DNA of 64,000 nt. Origin: Streptomyces sp. NRRL S-340 (GTDB lineage: Bacteria; Actinomycetota; Actinomycetes; Streptomycetales; Streptomycetaceae). The translations under genes and the position numbers were made by a program. How positions within the stretch are numbered: the first letter of the stretch is position 1; each line of letters starts with the position of its first letter. This document shows positions 24,404-33,364 of the stretch, one piece after another. Location of the stretch: assembly GCF_000720185.1 (NCBI RefSeq), contig NZ_JOIY01000036.1:97818-161817 (forward strand), given 5' to 3'. A model generated the notes under the pieces. It was not told the DNA's origin and searched no databases. It saw nothing but the letters and a program-made list of their open reading frames with translations.

Positions 24404-25563
24404 GGGCGTCGGCGTTCGTCTACTCCTGGGACGTCAACGGCGATCCGGCGGCGGCCGAGCGCATCGCCGGGCTCGGCGTGAGAGGGGCGACCCTGGCCGC
24501 CGCCTACCACTCCACGCGGGCGCTGACCCCCCGTCACCCGCGCCACCGCGTGGTCACCGCCGAGTACGCGGCCGTCCTCTACCCGCCCGGCGACCGCTGG
24601 CAGGGGCGGACGCTGCGGCCCCGGCCCGCCGGTGACTGGGCGCCGGGGGACGCGTACGGCGAGGCGGCGCGGGCACTGGCCGCGGCCGGGCTGGAGGTGC
24701 ACACCTGGGTCGTCCTCGCGCACAACTCGCGGCTCGGCGCCGAACACCCCGGGACCTCCGTCGTCAACGCCTACGGCGACCGCTACCCGTGGGCGCCCTG
24801 CATCGCCCAGCCCGCCACCCGCGCGTACCTCGTCGACCTGGCCGCCGAGGCCGCCGTACGGCCCGGCGCGCGCGGCACCGAACTGGAGTCCCTCGGCTGG
24901 TACGGGCTCGCCCACCTGCACGCCCACGACAAGACCGCCGGGGTCGGCCTGGGCGACGCCGGGCAGTACCTGATGTCCCTGTGCTTCTGCCCGGCCTGCC
25001 GCGCCGGCTACGACGGACAGGGGCTGGACGCGGACGCCCTGGCGGACGCCGTGCGCACCGCGCTGGAGCCGGTGTGGCGGGGGGCGCCCTCCGGGGACGG
25101 CTGGCCCGCGGTCGAGAAGCTGCTCGGCGCGCGCGAGGCGGCGGGCACGCGCGCGTGGCGCGACGAGAGGGCGCGCACCCTCCAGGAGGAGGCGGTCGCG
25201 GCGGTCCGCGCGGCGGCGCCCGAGGGCTTCCGGGTGCTGCTGCACGCCGACCCGGTCTCCTACCACTGCGGCGCCAACGCCGGCGTCGACCCCGCGCACG
25301 TCCTGTCCGTCGCGGACGGGGTCGTGGTGCCCTGCACGGGCGGGGCGGGCCTGCTCGCGCCCTTCGCCGAGCAGGGACGCGCGGACGCCGTCCTGGCCGC
25401 CAACCTGACGATCGTCTCCGGCATGGGCGGCCACCCGGCCGGCCTCGCCGCCGACGCCGCCCGCGCCCGGGACCTGGGCGCGAGCGAACTGCGGCTCTAT
25501 CACGCCGGGTTGGCCTCGGACGCCGACCTGGCGGCGACGCGGGCCGCACTCGCGCGGGTGTGA
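24400..25563 (+). CDS. Uncharacterised protein coupled to KdgD
   Basis: A 387-residue protein that starts inside the kdgD stop (GTGA overlap), so the two are made together. The sequence reads like a TIM-barrel hydrolase: N-terminal strand SAFVYSWDVNGD, later ESLGWYGLAHLHAHDK, the cysteine cluster LCFCPACRAGYD at about residues 196-207, and VLLHADPVSYHC near the end. The CFCPAC cluster could bind metal. I do not recognise a characterised family. By context it may act on an aldarolactone or on an uronate-containing oligosaccharide, but that is only inference. Confidence 0.75.
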   Translation: MRASAFVYSWDVNGDPAAAERIAGLGVRGATLAAAYHSTRALTPRHPRHRVVTAEYAAVLYPPGDRWQGRTLRPRPAGDWAPGDAYGEAARALAAAGLEVHTWVVLAHNSRLGAEHPGTSVVNAYGDRYPWAPCIAQPATRAYLVDLAAEAAVRPGARGTELESLGWYGLAHLHAHDKTAGVGLGDAGQYLMSLCFCPACRAGYDGQGLDADALADAVRTALEPVWRGAPSGDGWPAVEKLLGAREAAGTRAWRDERARTLQEEAVAAVRAAAPEGFRVLLHADPVSYHCGANAGVDPAHVLSVADGVVVPCTGGAGLLAPFAEQGRADAVLAANLTIVSGMGGHPAGLAADAARARDLGASELRLYHAGLASDADLAATRAALARV

Positions 25564-25600
25564 GGCGGGAGGCGCCGGGACGGGACGCCGGGCCGGGCGC

Positions 25601-25746
25601 GGACGGGCGCCGGCACGGGCACGGACGGGCGCCGGCACGGGCACGGACGGGCGCCGGCACGGGCACGGACGGGCGCCGGCACGGGGCGCCGGGTCAGGTG
25701 CTGCCCGTGCCGGGCCGGACGCCGGGTCAGGTGCTGCCCGTGCCGG
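25601..25746. repeat. Two adjacent tandem repeats
   Basis: Nearly four copies of a 22-bp unit containing GGACGGGCGCCGGCACGGG start at 25601, 25623, 25645 and 25667. They run into two copies of a 26-bp unit containing GGGTCAGGTGCTGCCCGTGC (25688-25713 and 25721-25746, 33-bp period). The second unit contains the stop codon of the MFS gene, so the end of that gene was duplicated. Confidence 0.85.
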
Positions 25747-27001
25747 TGCCGGCGGCTGGGTCGGGGTCTGGGGTGGCGGTGGCCGCCGTCGGGGGGTCCT
25801 GCGGCCCGTGGGCCGGGGCCGCCAGGGCGGCCGACACGGTCAGCAGGACCGCGCCCAGCACGCCCGGCAGGAGCCGATGGCCGACGCTCCCGGCCAGCCA
25901 CGCGCCCAGTGCCAGGCCCACGACGTTCGGCACCAGGACGAGGGTGTGCGCCGTCGCCGTCACCCGGCCGACCAGCGCACCCGGTGTCCCGTGCTGCACG
26001 GCCGTGAACGCCGCGATCAGCACGCAGGGCAGCCCGGCCCCGATCGCCGCGCAGCAGCCCAGCACCAACGGGTCGGCCGGAACGGCCCGCAGGGCCACCG
26101 CGACGGCCGTCAGGGCGATCCCGTACGCCGCGAACCGGCGCTCGCCCAGACGGCGCAGCCCGGCGCCCGAGGCGAGCCCGGTCACCACCGAACCGGCGCC
26201 CTGGACGGCGTACAGCACGCCCGCGTACGCGGGTGCGTGCCCGAGGGAGTCCACGACCGTGTAGACCAGCGCGCCGTTCACGCCCGCGCACAGCATCGTG
26301 GCCGCGCCGGCCAGCACCAGCGAGCGCAGGCGCGGATCGGACCACAGGCGGCGCACGCCCTCGGCGGTGTGCGCCCGCCAGGAGCCGGCCGGTCGCCGCG
26401 GCGGCTGTTCGCGGACGCGCAGCAGGGCGTACAGGGCCGCCGCCAGCACGAACGTGACCGCGTCGAGCAGGGCCACGCAGGCGCCGCCGTACGCGGCGTA
26501 CAGGCCCGCCCCGGCGAGCGGGGCCAGCAGCTTCATGCCCTCCGTCGCGGTCGTCCGCAGCCCGTTGAAGTCGCCCAGCAGCGCCGGGCCGACGGCCTCG
26601 GCGACCAGCGCGGACTGGGCGGCGTCGACCACCACGCCCAGGGCACCGTAGAGGAACAGCACCGCGTACAGGAGCCAGAGCCGGCCGGGGGAAGCCACGG
26701 CGAGGAGGGGCAGGAGGAGGGCCGCGAGCAGCAGGTTCGCGGTGATCAGCAGGGGTTTGCGGCGGGCGCGGTCGGCGAGTGCGCCCAGCGGCGGCCCGGC
26801 CAGGGTGGGTGCCCACATCGCGACCAGGCACAGTGCGGCCGGCCCGGTGGAGCCGGTGAGGTCCTTGGCCCACACGCCGGACACCAGCCACAGCGCGGAC
26901 GTCCCGAAGCCGGAGACCACCACGGCCGCCAGGCACAGCCCCGCCCGCCGGTCGCGCAGCACGCGCAGCAGGGGCGGCAACGTCACGTCGGTCGTCGTCA
27001 T
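25727..27001 (-). CDS. MFS transporter
   Basis: Integral membrane transporter of 424 residues with about 10-12 hydrophobic segments. The loop 2-3 motif typical of MFS appears as GALADRARRKPLL at about residues 59-71. It resembles the actinobacterial MFS_3 (enterobactin-exporter-like) group, so drug or metabolite efflux is likely. The start at 27001 (MTTTDVTLPP) was chosen because the region upstream is low-complexity; only a weak AGCAGG precedes it. The C-terminal tail (DPDPAAGTGTGST) is encoded by repeated DNA. The 356-base gap to the next gene (27002-27357) shows nothing definite. Confidence 0.88.
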   Translation of the reverse strand: MTTTDVTLPPLLRVLRDRRAGLCLAAVVVSGFGTSALWLVSGVWAKDLTGSTGPAALCLVAMWAPTLAGPPLGALADRARRKPLLITANLLLAALLLPLLAVASPGRLWLLYAVLFLYGALGVVVDAAQSALVAEAVGPALLGDFNGLRTTATEGMKLLAPLAGAGLYAAYGGACVALLDAVTFVLAAALYALLRVREQPPRRPAGSWRAHTAEGVRRLWSDPRLRSLVLAGAATMLCAGVNGALVYTVVDSLGHAPAYAGVLYAVQGAGSVVTGLASGAGLRRLGERRFAAYGIALTAVAVALRAVPADPLVLGCCAAIGAGLPCVLIAAFTAVQHGTPGALVGRVTATAHTLVLVPNVVGLALGAWLAGSVGHRLLPGVLGAVLLTVSAALAAPAHGPQDPPTAATATPDPDPAAGTGTGST

Positions 27002-27357
27002 GCCTGCTGAGCGTGGGGGTAAGGCCCCGCCGTGCGGATCGGGCAGGTGCCCCGGTGCGCGCGCCGCGCTGGCGGGGGACCGCGGTGCGGCATCCGTCAT
27101 GTTCCGGGGGCGGGCGGTCCCGGCCTGCGGTGATGCGGGGCGCACCCGTCTGCCGGCCCGAGCGGGGGCCGGGGCCGGCCCGGGCGGAAGCGTGGAGCGG
27201 ACGGTTCGGGTGACGGGGTTCGGCGCGGCCGGACCCGCCGGACTTCGGCGTCCGGAACCGCGCGCGTACTGCCGGGCGGGCGGCCGATGAGATCCGGGGC
27301 CGGGGGCGGTCTGCCCCTGCGGCGAGGAAGACCTCCCGCGATCTCAAGGAGCAGGCG

Positions 27358-27954
27358 ATGACCGAACCGATCTTCGATCTGGGACCACAGGCTGCTGTCG
27401 TGGCACGGCTGGCGCGGGGAGTGCGCGAGGAGCACCTCCCGGCCCCGACTCCCTGCCCGGACCTGGCGGTCCGCCATCTCCTGGGCCACCTGCTGGGCCT
27501 GTCCGTCGCCTTCCGTGACGCCGCCCGCAAGAACCTGGGCGCCACGACCGACACCCGCCCGGACACGACCGTGCCGGACGTCGGGCCGGGCTGGCGCGAG
27601 GAACTGCCCCGCGTGCTCGACGACCTCGCCGAGGCATGGCGCGATCCGGCCGCCTGGACAGGCATGACCCAAGCGGGCGGAGTCGACCTGCCGGGAGAGG
27701 TCGCCGGCGCCGTCGTCGCGGACGAACTGGTGATCCACGGCTGGGACCTGGCCCGGGCCACCGGCCAGGACTACGAGCCGGATCCGGCCGCGCTCCAGGC
27801 GGCGTACGGCTTCCTGCGCGCCGCGGCCGACCAGGCCCCGGAGCGGGGCGCCGGCATCTTCGGGCCCGTCGTCCCCGTCCCCGAGCACGCCCCGCTCCTG
27901 GACCGGGCGGTGGGCCTGAGCGGCCGGAACCCGGACTGGCAGCCCCGCCCCTGA
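27358..27954 (+). CDS. TIGR03086-type (DinB/mycothiol maleylpyruvate isomerase-like) protein
   Basis: A 198-residue four-helix-bundle protein. The N-terminal metal-binding pattern is visible around CPDLAVRHLLGHLLGLS (first His) and later VADELVIHGWDLARATG, as in actinobacterial TIGR03086/MDMPI_N proteins, some of which are mycothiol-dependent transferases. The start follows AAGGAG at seven bases. It stands alone. Reaction unknown. Confidence 0.82.
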   Translation: MTEPIFDLGPQAAVVARLARGVREEHLPAPTPCPDLAVRHLLGHLLGLSVAFRDAARKNLGATTDTRPDTTVPDVGPGWREELPRVLDDLAEAWRDPAAWTGMTQAGGVDLPGEVAGAVVADELVIHGWDLARATGQDYEPDPAALQAAYGFLRAAADQAPERGAGIFGPVVPVPEHAPLLDRAVGLSGRNPDWQPRP

Positions 27955-28033
27955 CCAGCCGGCTCCCGCCCGTCCGCGCCGGCTCCCCTCCGCACCCGGC
28001 GATATCCCCCAACCCCTTTTCCTGTCAGAACCG

Positions 28034-28100
28034 TTGACGAAGCCCCGTGCCCCTCTTACTTTCATCGCGTCGTACTTCGTACGTCATATATGAGACGCGA
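28034..28100 (+). promoter_or_regulatory. Promoter and likely GntR operator region
   Basis: TTGACG (28034-28039) and TTACTT (28057-28062) with a 17-base spacer form a good promoter. Just downstream the sequence ATCGCGTC ... GACGCGAT forms a long inverted repeat (about 28064-28101) with CGTACTTCGTACG inside it. An autoregulatory site for the GntR protein encoded 23 bases further on is likely. Confidence 0.55.
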
Positions 28101-28123
28101 TACGCGAGATCCGAGAGGCGCGC

Positions 28124-28807
28124 ATGACCTCTGTGCCCACGCCCATCCCCTCCCGCACGCAGTACGTGCAGGAGGGGATCAAACACCGCATCCTCACCGG
28201 GCAGCTGACCCCCGGGCAGGCGCTGGTCGAGACCGAACTCGCCGCACAGTTCGGGGTGTCGAAGACCCCCGTGCGCGAGGCGCTCAAGACCCTGGCCGGT
28301 ACCGGACTGGTGGTGATGAACCAGTACAAGGGCGTGACCGTGCGCATGGTGGACGCGGACATGGCGCGCGAGGTCTACGACGTACGCCTGCTGCTGGAGC
28401 CGGAGGCGCTGCGGCGCTCGGTCCGGCGCGCCGCCTCCCTCGACGCCGCCCAGGACGCCCTGCGGCGCGCCGACGAGGCCGCGGACACCGCCGAACGCTC
28501 GCTGGCCAACCGCGAGTTCCACCGCGCCCTGTACCTGCCCTGCGGCAACCCGCTGCTCGGCCGGATGCTCGACGAGGTCCGCGACCAGGCCGCCCTGGTC
28601 TCCGCGGTGGCCTGGTCCGCCGACCCCTCCTGGGAGCAGGAGGCCGCCGAGCACCGGGAGATCCTGCGGCTCGCCCTGGACGGCGACGCCGACGGCGCGG
28701 CCCGCGCCCTGCACTCCCACATCGCCTCCTTCGTGCACCGGGCCTTCCCCGGGGTCCTCGACACCCCGGACGCCCTCGGCACCCCCGCCGAGGAGGGCCG
28801 GAAATGA
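28124..28807 (+). CDS. GntR family regulator (FCD domain)
   Basis: A 227-residue regulator of the FadR subfamily. The winged helix covers about residues 8-75 (YVQEGIKHRILTGQLTPGQ, then GVSKTPVREALKTLAGTGLV). The C-terminal all-helical FCD domain (about 85-215) has the metal/ligand residues of the family, including Asp and His in ANREFHRALY and the His pair near AAEHREILR. FCD regulators usually sense sugar acids or organic acids. It overlaps the aldolase-type gene at 28804 (ATGA) and heads the sugar-acid operon. Confidence 0.92.
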   Translation: MTSVPTPIPSRTQYVQEGIKHRILTGQLTPGQALVETELAAQFGVSKTPVREALKTLAGTGLVVMNQYKGVTVRMVDADMAREVYDVRLLLEPEALRRSVRRAASLDAAQDALRRADEAADTAERSLANREFHRALYLPCGNPLLGRMLDEVRDQAALVSAVAWSADPSWEQEAAEHREILRLALDGDADGAARALHSHIASFVHRAFPGVLDTPDALGTPAEEGRK

Positions 28808-29715
28808 GCGGCGCGGCCTTCGAGACCCAGCGGGCGGCCCTGGCCGACGTGGTGGCGATCCCGGTGACACCGTTCGCCGAGGACGGCTCCGTCGACCGCC
28901 GCACCCACCGGGCCCTGCTGCACCGCCTGCTCGACGGCGGCATCACCACCCTCACCCCGTGCGGCAACACCGGCGAGTTCTACGCCCTCACCCCCGAGGA
29001 GCGCCGGCTGGTCACCGAACTGACCGTCGAGGAGAGCCGGGACCGGGCCAGCGTCCTGGTCGGCGTCGGCCACGACATCCCCACCGCCGTCGCCTCCGCC
29101 CGGCACGCCCGCGAACTGGGCGCGCAGATGGTCATGATCCACCAGCCCGTCCACCCCTACGTCTCCCAGGGCGGCTGGGTCGACTACCACCGCGCCATCG
29201 CGGAGGCCGTGCCCGACCTGGGCGTCGTGCCCTACCTGCGCAACGCCCAGCTGCCGGGCGCCCGCCTCGCCGAACTCGCCGACGCCTGCCCCAACGTCGT
29301 CGGCGTCAAGTACGCCGTTCCCGACGCGGCCCGCTTCGCCGCGTTCGCCCGGGACGCGGGCCTGGACCGCTTCGTCTGGGTGGCCGGTCTCGCCGAGCCG
29401 TACGCGCCCTCGTACTTCTCCGCCGGAGCCACCGGCTTCACCTCCGGCCTGGTCAACGTCGCCCCCGCCGTCTCCCGGAACATGCTGGAGGCGCTGCGGG
29501 CAGGCGACTACCCGGCCGCGATGAAGGTGTGGGAGCAGATCCGCCGCTTCGAGGAACTGCGCGCGGCGGGCGGCTCCGCCGACAACGTCACGGTGGTCAA
29601 GGAGGCCCTCGCCTCGCTCGGCCTGTGCCGCCGGGACGTGCGCCCGCCCAGCAAGCCGCTGCCCGAGAGCCGGCGCGCCGAGGTCGCCGCCATCGCCGCC
29701 GGGTGGTCGATATGA
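28804..29715 (+). CDS. DapA-family sugar-acid dehydratase/aldolase
   Basis: A 303-residue TIM-barrel enzyme of the dihydrodipicolinate synthase family. The substrate loop CGNTGEFYALTPEER resembles KdgD rather than true DapA. The tyrosine is in VVPYLRN and the Schiff-base lysine in VVGVKYAVPD. Coupled to a GntR regulator before it and an IlvD/Edd dehydratase after it, it probably converts the 2-keto-3-deoxy sugar acid made by that dehydratase. L-2-keto-3-deoxyarabinonate dehydratase is the best guess because GH43 lies in the same locus; an aldolase role cannot be excluded. Confidence 0.85.
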   Translation: MSGAAFETQRAALADVVAIPVTPFAEDGSVDRRTHRALLHRLLDGGITTLTPCGNTGEFYALTPEERRLVTELTVEESRDRASVLVGVGHDIPTAVASARHARELGAQMVMIHQPVHPYVSQGGWVDYHRAIAEAVPDLGVVPYLRNAQLPGARLAELADACPNVVGVKYAVPDAARFAAFARDAGLDRFVWVAGLAEPYAPSYFSAGATGFTSGLVNVAPAVSRNMLEALRAGDYPAAMKVWEQIRRFEELRAAGGSADNVTVVKEALASLGLCRRDVRPPSKPLPESRRAEVAAIAAGWSI

Positions 29716-31445
29716 GCGCGCCCCGCAAGCGTCCCGAGGACCTCCGCAGCCACCAGTGGTACGGCACCGACGGCCTGCGCTCCTTCAGCCACCGCGCCCG
29801 CACCCGCCAGCTCGGCTACCTGCCCGAGGAGCACCTGGGCAAGCCGGTCATAGCGATCCTCAACACCTGGTCCGACATCAACCCCTGCCACGTCCACCTG
29901 CGCGAGCGCGCCCAGGCCGTCAAGCGCGGGGTGTGGCAGGCGGGCGGCTTCCCGCTGGAGTTCCCGGTCTCCACCCTCAGCGAGACCTTCCAGAAGCCGA
30001 CGCCGATGCTCTACCGCAACCTGCTCGCCATGGAGACCGAGGAGCTGCTGCGTTCCTACCCGGTCGACGGCGCCGTCCTGATGGGCGGCTGCGACAAGTC
30101 CACGCCCGCCCTGCTCATGGGCGCGGCCAGCGTCGGCCTGCCCGCCGTGTTCGTGCCCGCCGGGCCGATGCTGCCGGGCCACTGGCGGGGAGAGGTCCTC
30201 GGTTCGGGCACCGACATGTGGAAGTACTGGGACGACAGGCGGGCCGGTCTCATCGGCGACTGCGAGATGGCCGAACTGGAGAGCGGCCTGGCCCGTTCGC
30301 CCGGCCACTGCATGACCATGGGCACCGCCTCCACCCTCACGGCCGCCGCCGAGGCGCTCGGCGTGACCGTGCCCGGCGCCTCCAGCATCCCGGCGGTGGA
30401 CTCCGGTCACGACCGGATGGCGGCCAGGGCCGGGATGACGATCGTCGAACTCGTCCACAAGGACCGCCGGCTGAGCGACATCCTCACCGGCGAGGCCTTC
30501 GAGGACGCCGTCACCACCGTCCTCGGGCTCGGCGGCTCCACCAACGCGGTCATCCACCTGATCGCGATGGCCGGCCGGGCCGGGGTGAAGCTCACCCTCG
30601 ACGACTTCGACCGCATCGCCCGCACGGTCCCGGTCCTCGCCGACGTCCGTCCCGGCGGTCGGAAGTACCTGATGGAGGACTTCCACTTCGCGGGCGGCCT
30701 GCCCGGCTTCCTCTCCCGCATCCCCGACCTGCTCCACCTCGACCGGCCCACCGCAGCCCACGACAGCCTGCGCGAACAGCTCGCCGGCGCCCGGGTGCAC
30801 GACGACGACGTGATCCGGCCCCGCGACAACCCGGTGGCGCCCGAGGGCGGGGTGGCCGTCCTGCGCGGCAACCTCTGCCCCGACGGAGCGGTCATCAAGC
30901 ACATCGCCGCCGAACCGCACCTGCTGCGGCACACCGGCCCGGCCGTCGTCTTCGACGACTACCGGACCATGCAGCGCACCATCGACGACCCGTCGCTGCA
31001 CATCACCGCCGACAGCGTGCTGGTGCTGCGCAACGCGGGCCCCCAGGGCGGCCCCGGCATGCCCGAGTACGGCATGCTCCCGATCCCCGGCCACCTCCTC
31101 AAGCAGGGCGTGCGGGACATGGTCCGCATCTCCGACGCCCGGATGAGCGGCACCAGTTACGGCGCGTGCGTGCTGCACGTGGCGCCCGAGTCGTACGTCG
31201 GCGGACCGCTCGCCCTGGTCCGCACCGGCGACGCGATCACCCTCGACGTCGAGGCGCGCACCCTCCGGCTGGAGGTCGACGACGAGGAGCTGGCGCGCCG
31301 CCGGGCCGAATGGACCCCGCCGCCCGCGCGCTACGAACGCGGCTACGGCGCCCTCTACGCCGACCAGATCACCCAGGCCGACACCGGCTGCGACTTCGAG
31401 TTCCTGGCCCGGCCGGGCAACGTCCCGGACCCGTACGCGGGCTGA
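29712..31445 (+). CDS. IlvD/Edd family sugar-acid dehydratase
   Basis: Iron-sulfur dehydratase of 577 residues. The three cluster cysteines are in INPCHVHL, MGGCDKSTPALLM and SPGHCMTMGTAST. The catalytic serine is in ARMSGTSYGACVLH. The length and the WYGTDGLRSFSHR start match sugar-acid (arabonate/xylonate-type) dehydratases rather than the branched-chain enzyme IlvD. It is coupled (ATGA) to the DapA-family enzyme that would use its product. Substrate is likely an aldonate from plant cell-wall sugars. Confidence 0.9.
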   Translation: MSAPRKRPEDLRSHQWYGTDGLRSFSHRARTRQLGYLPEEHLGKPVIAILNTWSDINPCHVHLRERAQAVKRGVWQAGGFPLEFPVSTLSETFQKPTPMLYRNLLAMETEELLRSYPVDGAVLMGGCDKSTPALLMGAASVGLPAVFVPAGPMLPGHWRGEVLGSGTDMWKYWDDRRAGLIGDCEMAELESGLARSPGHCMTMGTASTLTAAAEALGVTVPGASSIPAVDSGHDRMAARAGMTIVELVHKDRRLSDILTGEAFEDAVTTVLGLGGSTNAVIHLIAMAGRAGVKLTLDDFDRIARTVPVLADVRPGGRKYLMEDFHFAGGLPGFLSRIPDLLHLDRPTAAHDSLREQLAGARVHDDDVIRPRDNPVAPEGGVAVLRGNLCPDGAVIKHIAAEPHLLRHTGPAVVFDDYRTMQRTIDDPSLHITADSVLVLRNAGPQGGPGMPEYGMLPIPGHLLKQGVRDMVRISDARMSGTSYGACVLHVAPESYVGGPLALVRTGDAITLDVEARTLRLEVDDEELARRRAEWTPPPARYERGYGALYADQITQADTGCDFEFLARPGNVPDPYAG

Positions 31446-31490
31446 CTCCCCCCGTACCGGGGAAGCCCCCGGACCCCTCGGTCACGTGTA

Positions 31491-31509
31491 CGTAGCAAGC
31501 GCTTCCCGC
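31491..31509 (+). promoter_or_regulatory. LacI-type operator before the ABC operon
   Basis: GCAAGCGCTTCC centred on the palindrome AAGCGCTT (31497-31504) has the central CG step typical of LacI-family sites. It lies 44 bases before the first permease gene. No LacI regulator is encoded in the window. Confidence 0.45.
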
Positions 31510-31547
31510 ACGCGCTGTATCTGCCCCACTGCGAACGGAGAACAGTC

Positions 31548-32483
31548 ATGGCCCAAGCCGCAGCCGTGGCGAAACCGCCCGCGCCACCCCGGCGGCGCCG
31601 TGCCTCCGCCACGCCGCGCAGGCTGCCCTACCTGCTGGTCGCCCCCGCCGCCCTGCTCATGCTGGGCTTCATCGCCTACCCGGTGCTCAGCGTCTTCTAC
31701 TACAGCCTGCGCAACTACAACCCCACCAAACCGTGGCGCAACGGCTGGGCCGGCCTCGACAACTTCACCCAGGCCTTCCGCCACGACCCCCAGTTCTGGG
31801 ACACGCTGACCTTCAGCGCCAAGTGGGTCGTCGTCGAGGTCGGCCTCCAGCTCCTGTTCGGACTCGCCCTCGCCCTGATCGTCAACCAGACCTTCGTGGG
31901 CCGCTCGCTCGGCCGGGCGCTGGTGTTCTCCCCGTGGGCCGTCTCCGGGGTGCTCACCTCCGCGATCTGGGTGCTCCTCTACAACTCCCAGACCGGCATC
32001 AGCCGCTACCTCGCCGACATGGGCCTCGGCTCCTACGGCACCAGCTGGCTGTCGGACACCTCCACCGTCTTCCCGGCCGCGGTCGTCGCCGACCTGTGGC
32101 GGGGCGTGCCCTTCTTCGCCATCCTCATCCTCGCCGACCTCCAGTCCGTCTCCAAGGACCTGTACGAGGCCGCCGAGGTCGACGGGGCGAGCCGCCTCAA
32201 GCAGTTCCGGCACATCACCCTGCCCCATCTGAAGGACGCCATCGTCCTGTCCACGCTGCTGCGCGCGGTGTGGGAGTTCAACAACGTCGACCTGCTCTAC
32301 ACCCTCACCGGCGGCGGCCCGGCGGGCGAGACCACCACGCTCCCGCTCTACATCGCCAACACCAGCGTCGACGCCCACAACTTCGGCTACGCCTCCGCCC
32401 TGACCACGGTGGCGTTCGTGATCCTGCTCTTCTGCTCGATCGTCTATCTGCGGCTGAGCAAGTTCGGAGGTGACGAGAAGTGA
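31548..32483 (+). CDS. Carbohydrate ABC transporter permease (MalF type)
   Basis: A 311-residue inner-membrane permease with a basic, proline-rich N-terminal tail and six transmembrane segments. EAA loop: YEAAEVDGASRLKQFRHITL at about residues 205-224. Its end overlaps the second permease by four bases. It starts the operon that continues to the GH43 gene and probably imports pectin- or arabinan-derived oligosaccharides. No ATPase gene is present in the operon. Confidence 0.92.
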   Translation: MAQAAAVAKPPAPPRRRRASATPRRLPYLLVAPAALLMLGFIAYPVLSVFYYSLRNYNPTKPWRNGWAGLDNFTQAFRHDPQFWDTLTFSAKWVVVEVGLQLLFGLALALIVNQTFVGRSLGRALVFSPWAVSGVLTSAIWVLLYNSQTGISRYLADMGLGSYGTSWLSDTSTVFPAAVVADLWRGVPFFAILILADLQSVSKDLYEAAEVDGASRLKQFRHITLPHLKDAIVLSTLLRAVWEFNNVDLLYTLTGGGPAGETTTLPLYIANTSVDAHNFGYASALTTVAFVILLFCSIVYLRLSKFGGDEK

Positions 32484-33364
32484 TCACCGAGATCGCCCCC
32501 GCGCCCGAACGGGCGGCCCCCGCGCCCGAGCGCCCGCGCGGCAGGCGCCGCGCCTGGGACGAGGTACCGCGCCGGCACATCTACCTGCCGCTGTCGGTCT
32601 ACCTGGTCTTCACCCTGATCCCGTTCTACTGGATCCTGCTGTTCGCGCTGCGCCCGGCGGGCTCCACCTCACTGGTGCCCTGGCCGGTCACCTTCGACCA
32701 CTTCGAGAAGGTGTGGACCGAGCGCAGCTTCGGCACCTACTTCCAGAACAGCGTCCTGGTCGCCCTGGCGACGCTGGTGCTCACCACGGTGGTGGCGCTG
32801 GCCGGCGGCTACGCGCTCGCCCGGTTCGACTTCCGGCTGAAGCGGGCGTTCATGCTGGGGCTGCTGTGCTCGCAGTTCGTCCCCGGCGCGCTCCTGCTGG
32901 TCCCGCTCTTCCAGATCTTCGCCAAGCTGTCGATGATCAACTCGCTGGGCAGTGTCATCGTCGCCGAGACCGTCTTCCAGCTGCCGCTGTCGATGATCCT
33001 GATCAGCGGCTTCATCCGGAACGTGCCGCCCTCCCTGGAGGAGGCCGCCTGGGTGGACGGCTGCAACCGGTTCGCCGCCTTCCGGATCGTCGTCCTGCCA
33101 CTGCTGCGGCCCGGACTGATCGCCGTCGGCTCCTTCGCGTTCGTGCACGCCTGGAACCACTTCCTGTTCGCCCTGATGTTCCTGTCCGACCAGGGCAAAC
33201 AGACCATCCCCGTCGGCCTCGACACCCTGATGAGCGCGGACAGCGTCGACCTCGGCGCCCTGGCCGCGGGCGGCATCATCGCCGCCGTCCCGGTGGTCGT
33301 CGTCTTCGCCTTCATCCAGAAGTGGCTGATCACCGGCTTCAGCGCGGGGGCGGTGAAGGGATGA
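32480..33364 (+). CDS. Carbohydrate ABC transporter permease (MalG type)
   Basis: Partner permease, 294 residues, six transmembrane segments. EAA loop: EEAAWVDGCNRFAAFRIVVL at about residues 191-210. GTG start overlapping the previous gene. Together with the lipoprotein at 37064 it forms an importer that must borrow an ATPase, most likely MsiK. Confidence 0.92.
   Translation: MITEIAPAPERAAPAPERPRGRRRAWDEVPRRHIYLPLSVYLVFTLIPFYWILLFALRPAGSTSLVPWPVTFDHFEKVWTERSFGTYFQNSVLVALATLVLTTVVALAGGYALARFDFRLKRAFMLGLLCSQFVPGALLLVPLFQIFAKLSMINSLGSVIVAETVFQLPLSMILISGFIRNVPPSLEEAAWVDGCNRFAAFRIVVLPLLRPGLIAVGSFAFVHAWNHFLFALMFLSDQGKQTIPVGLDTLMSADSVDLGALAAGGIIAAVPVVVVFAFIQKWLITGFSAGAVKG

Noticed and set aside
29508..31178. 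Long minus-strand frame opposite the IlvD-type dehydratase.
   Set aside because: Antisense shadow; the plus strand has all cluster cysteines and coupled starts.
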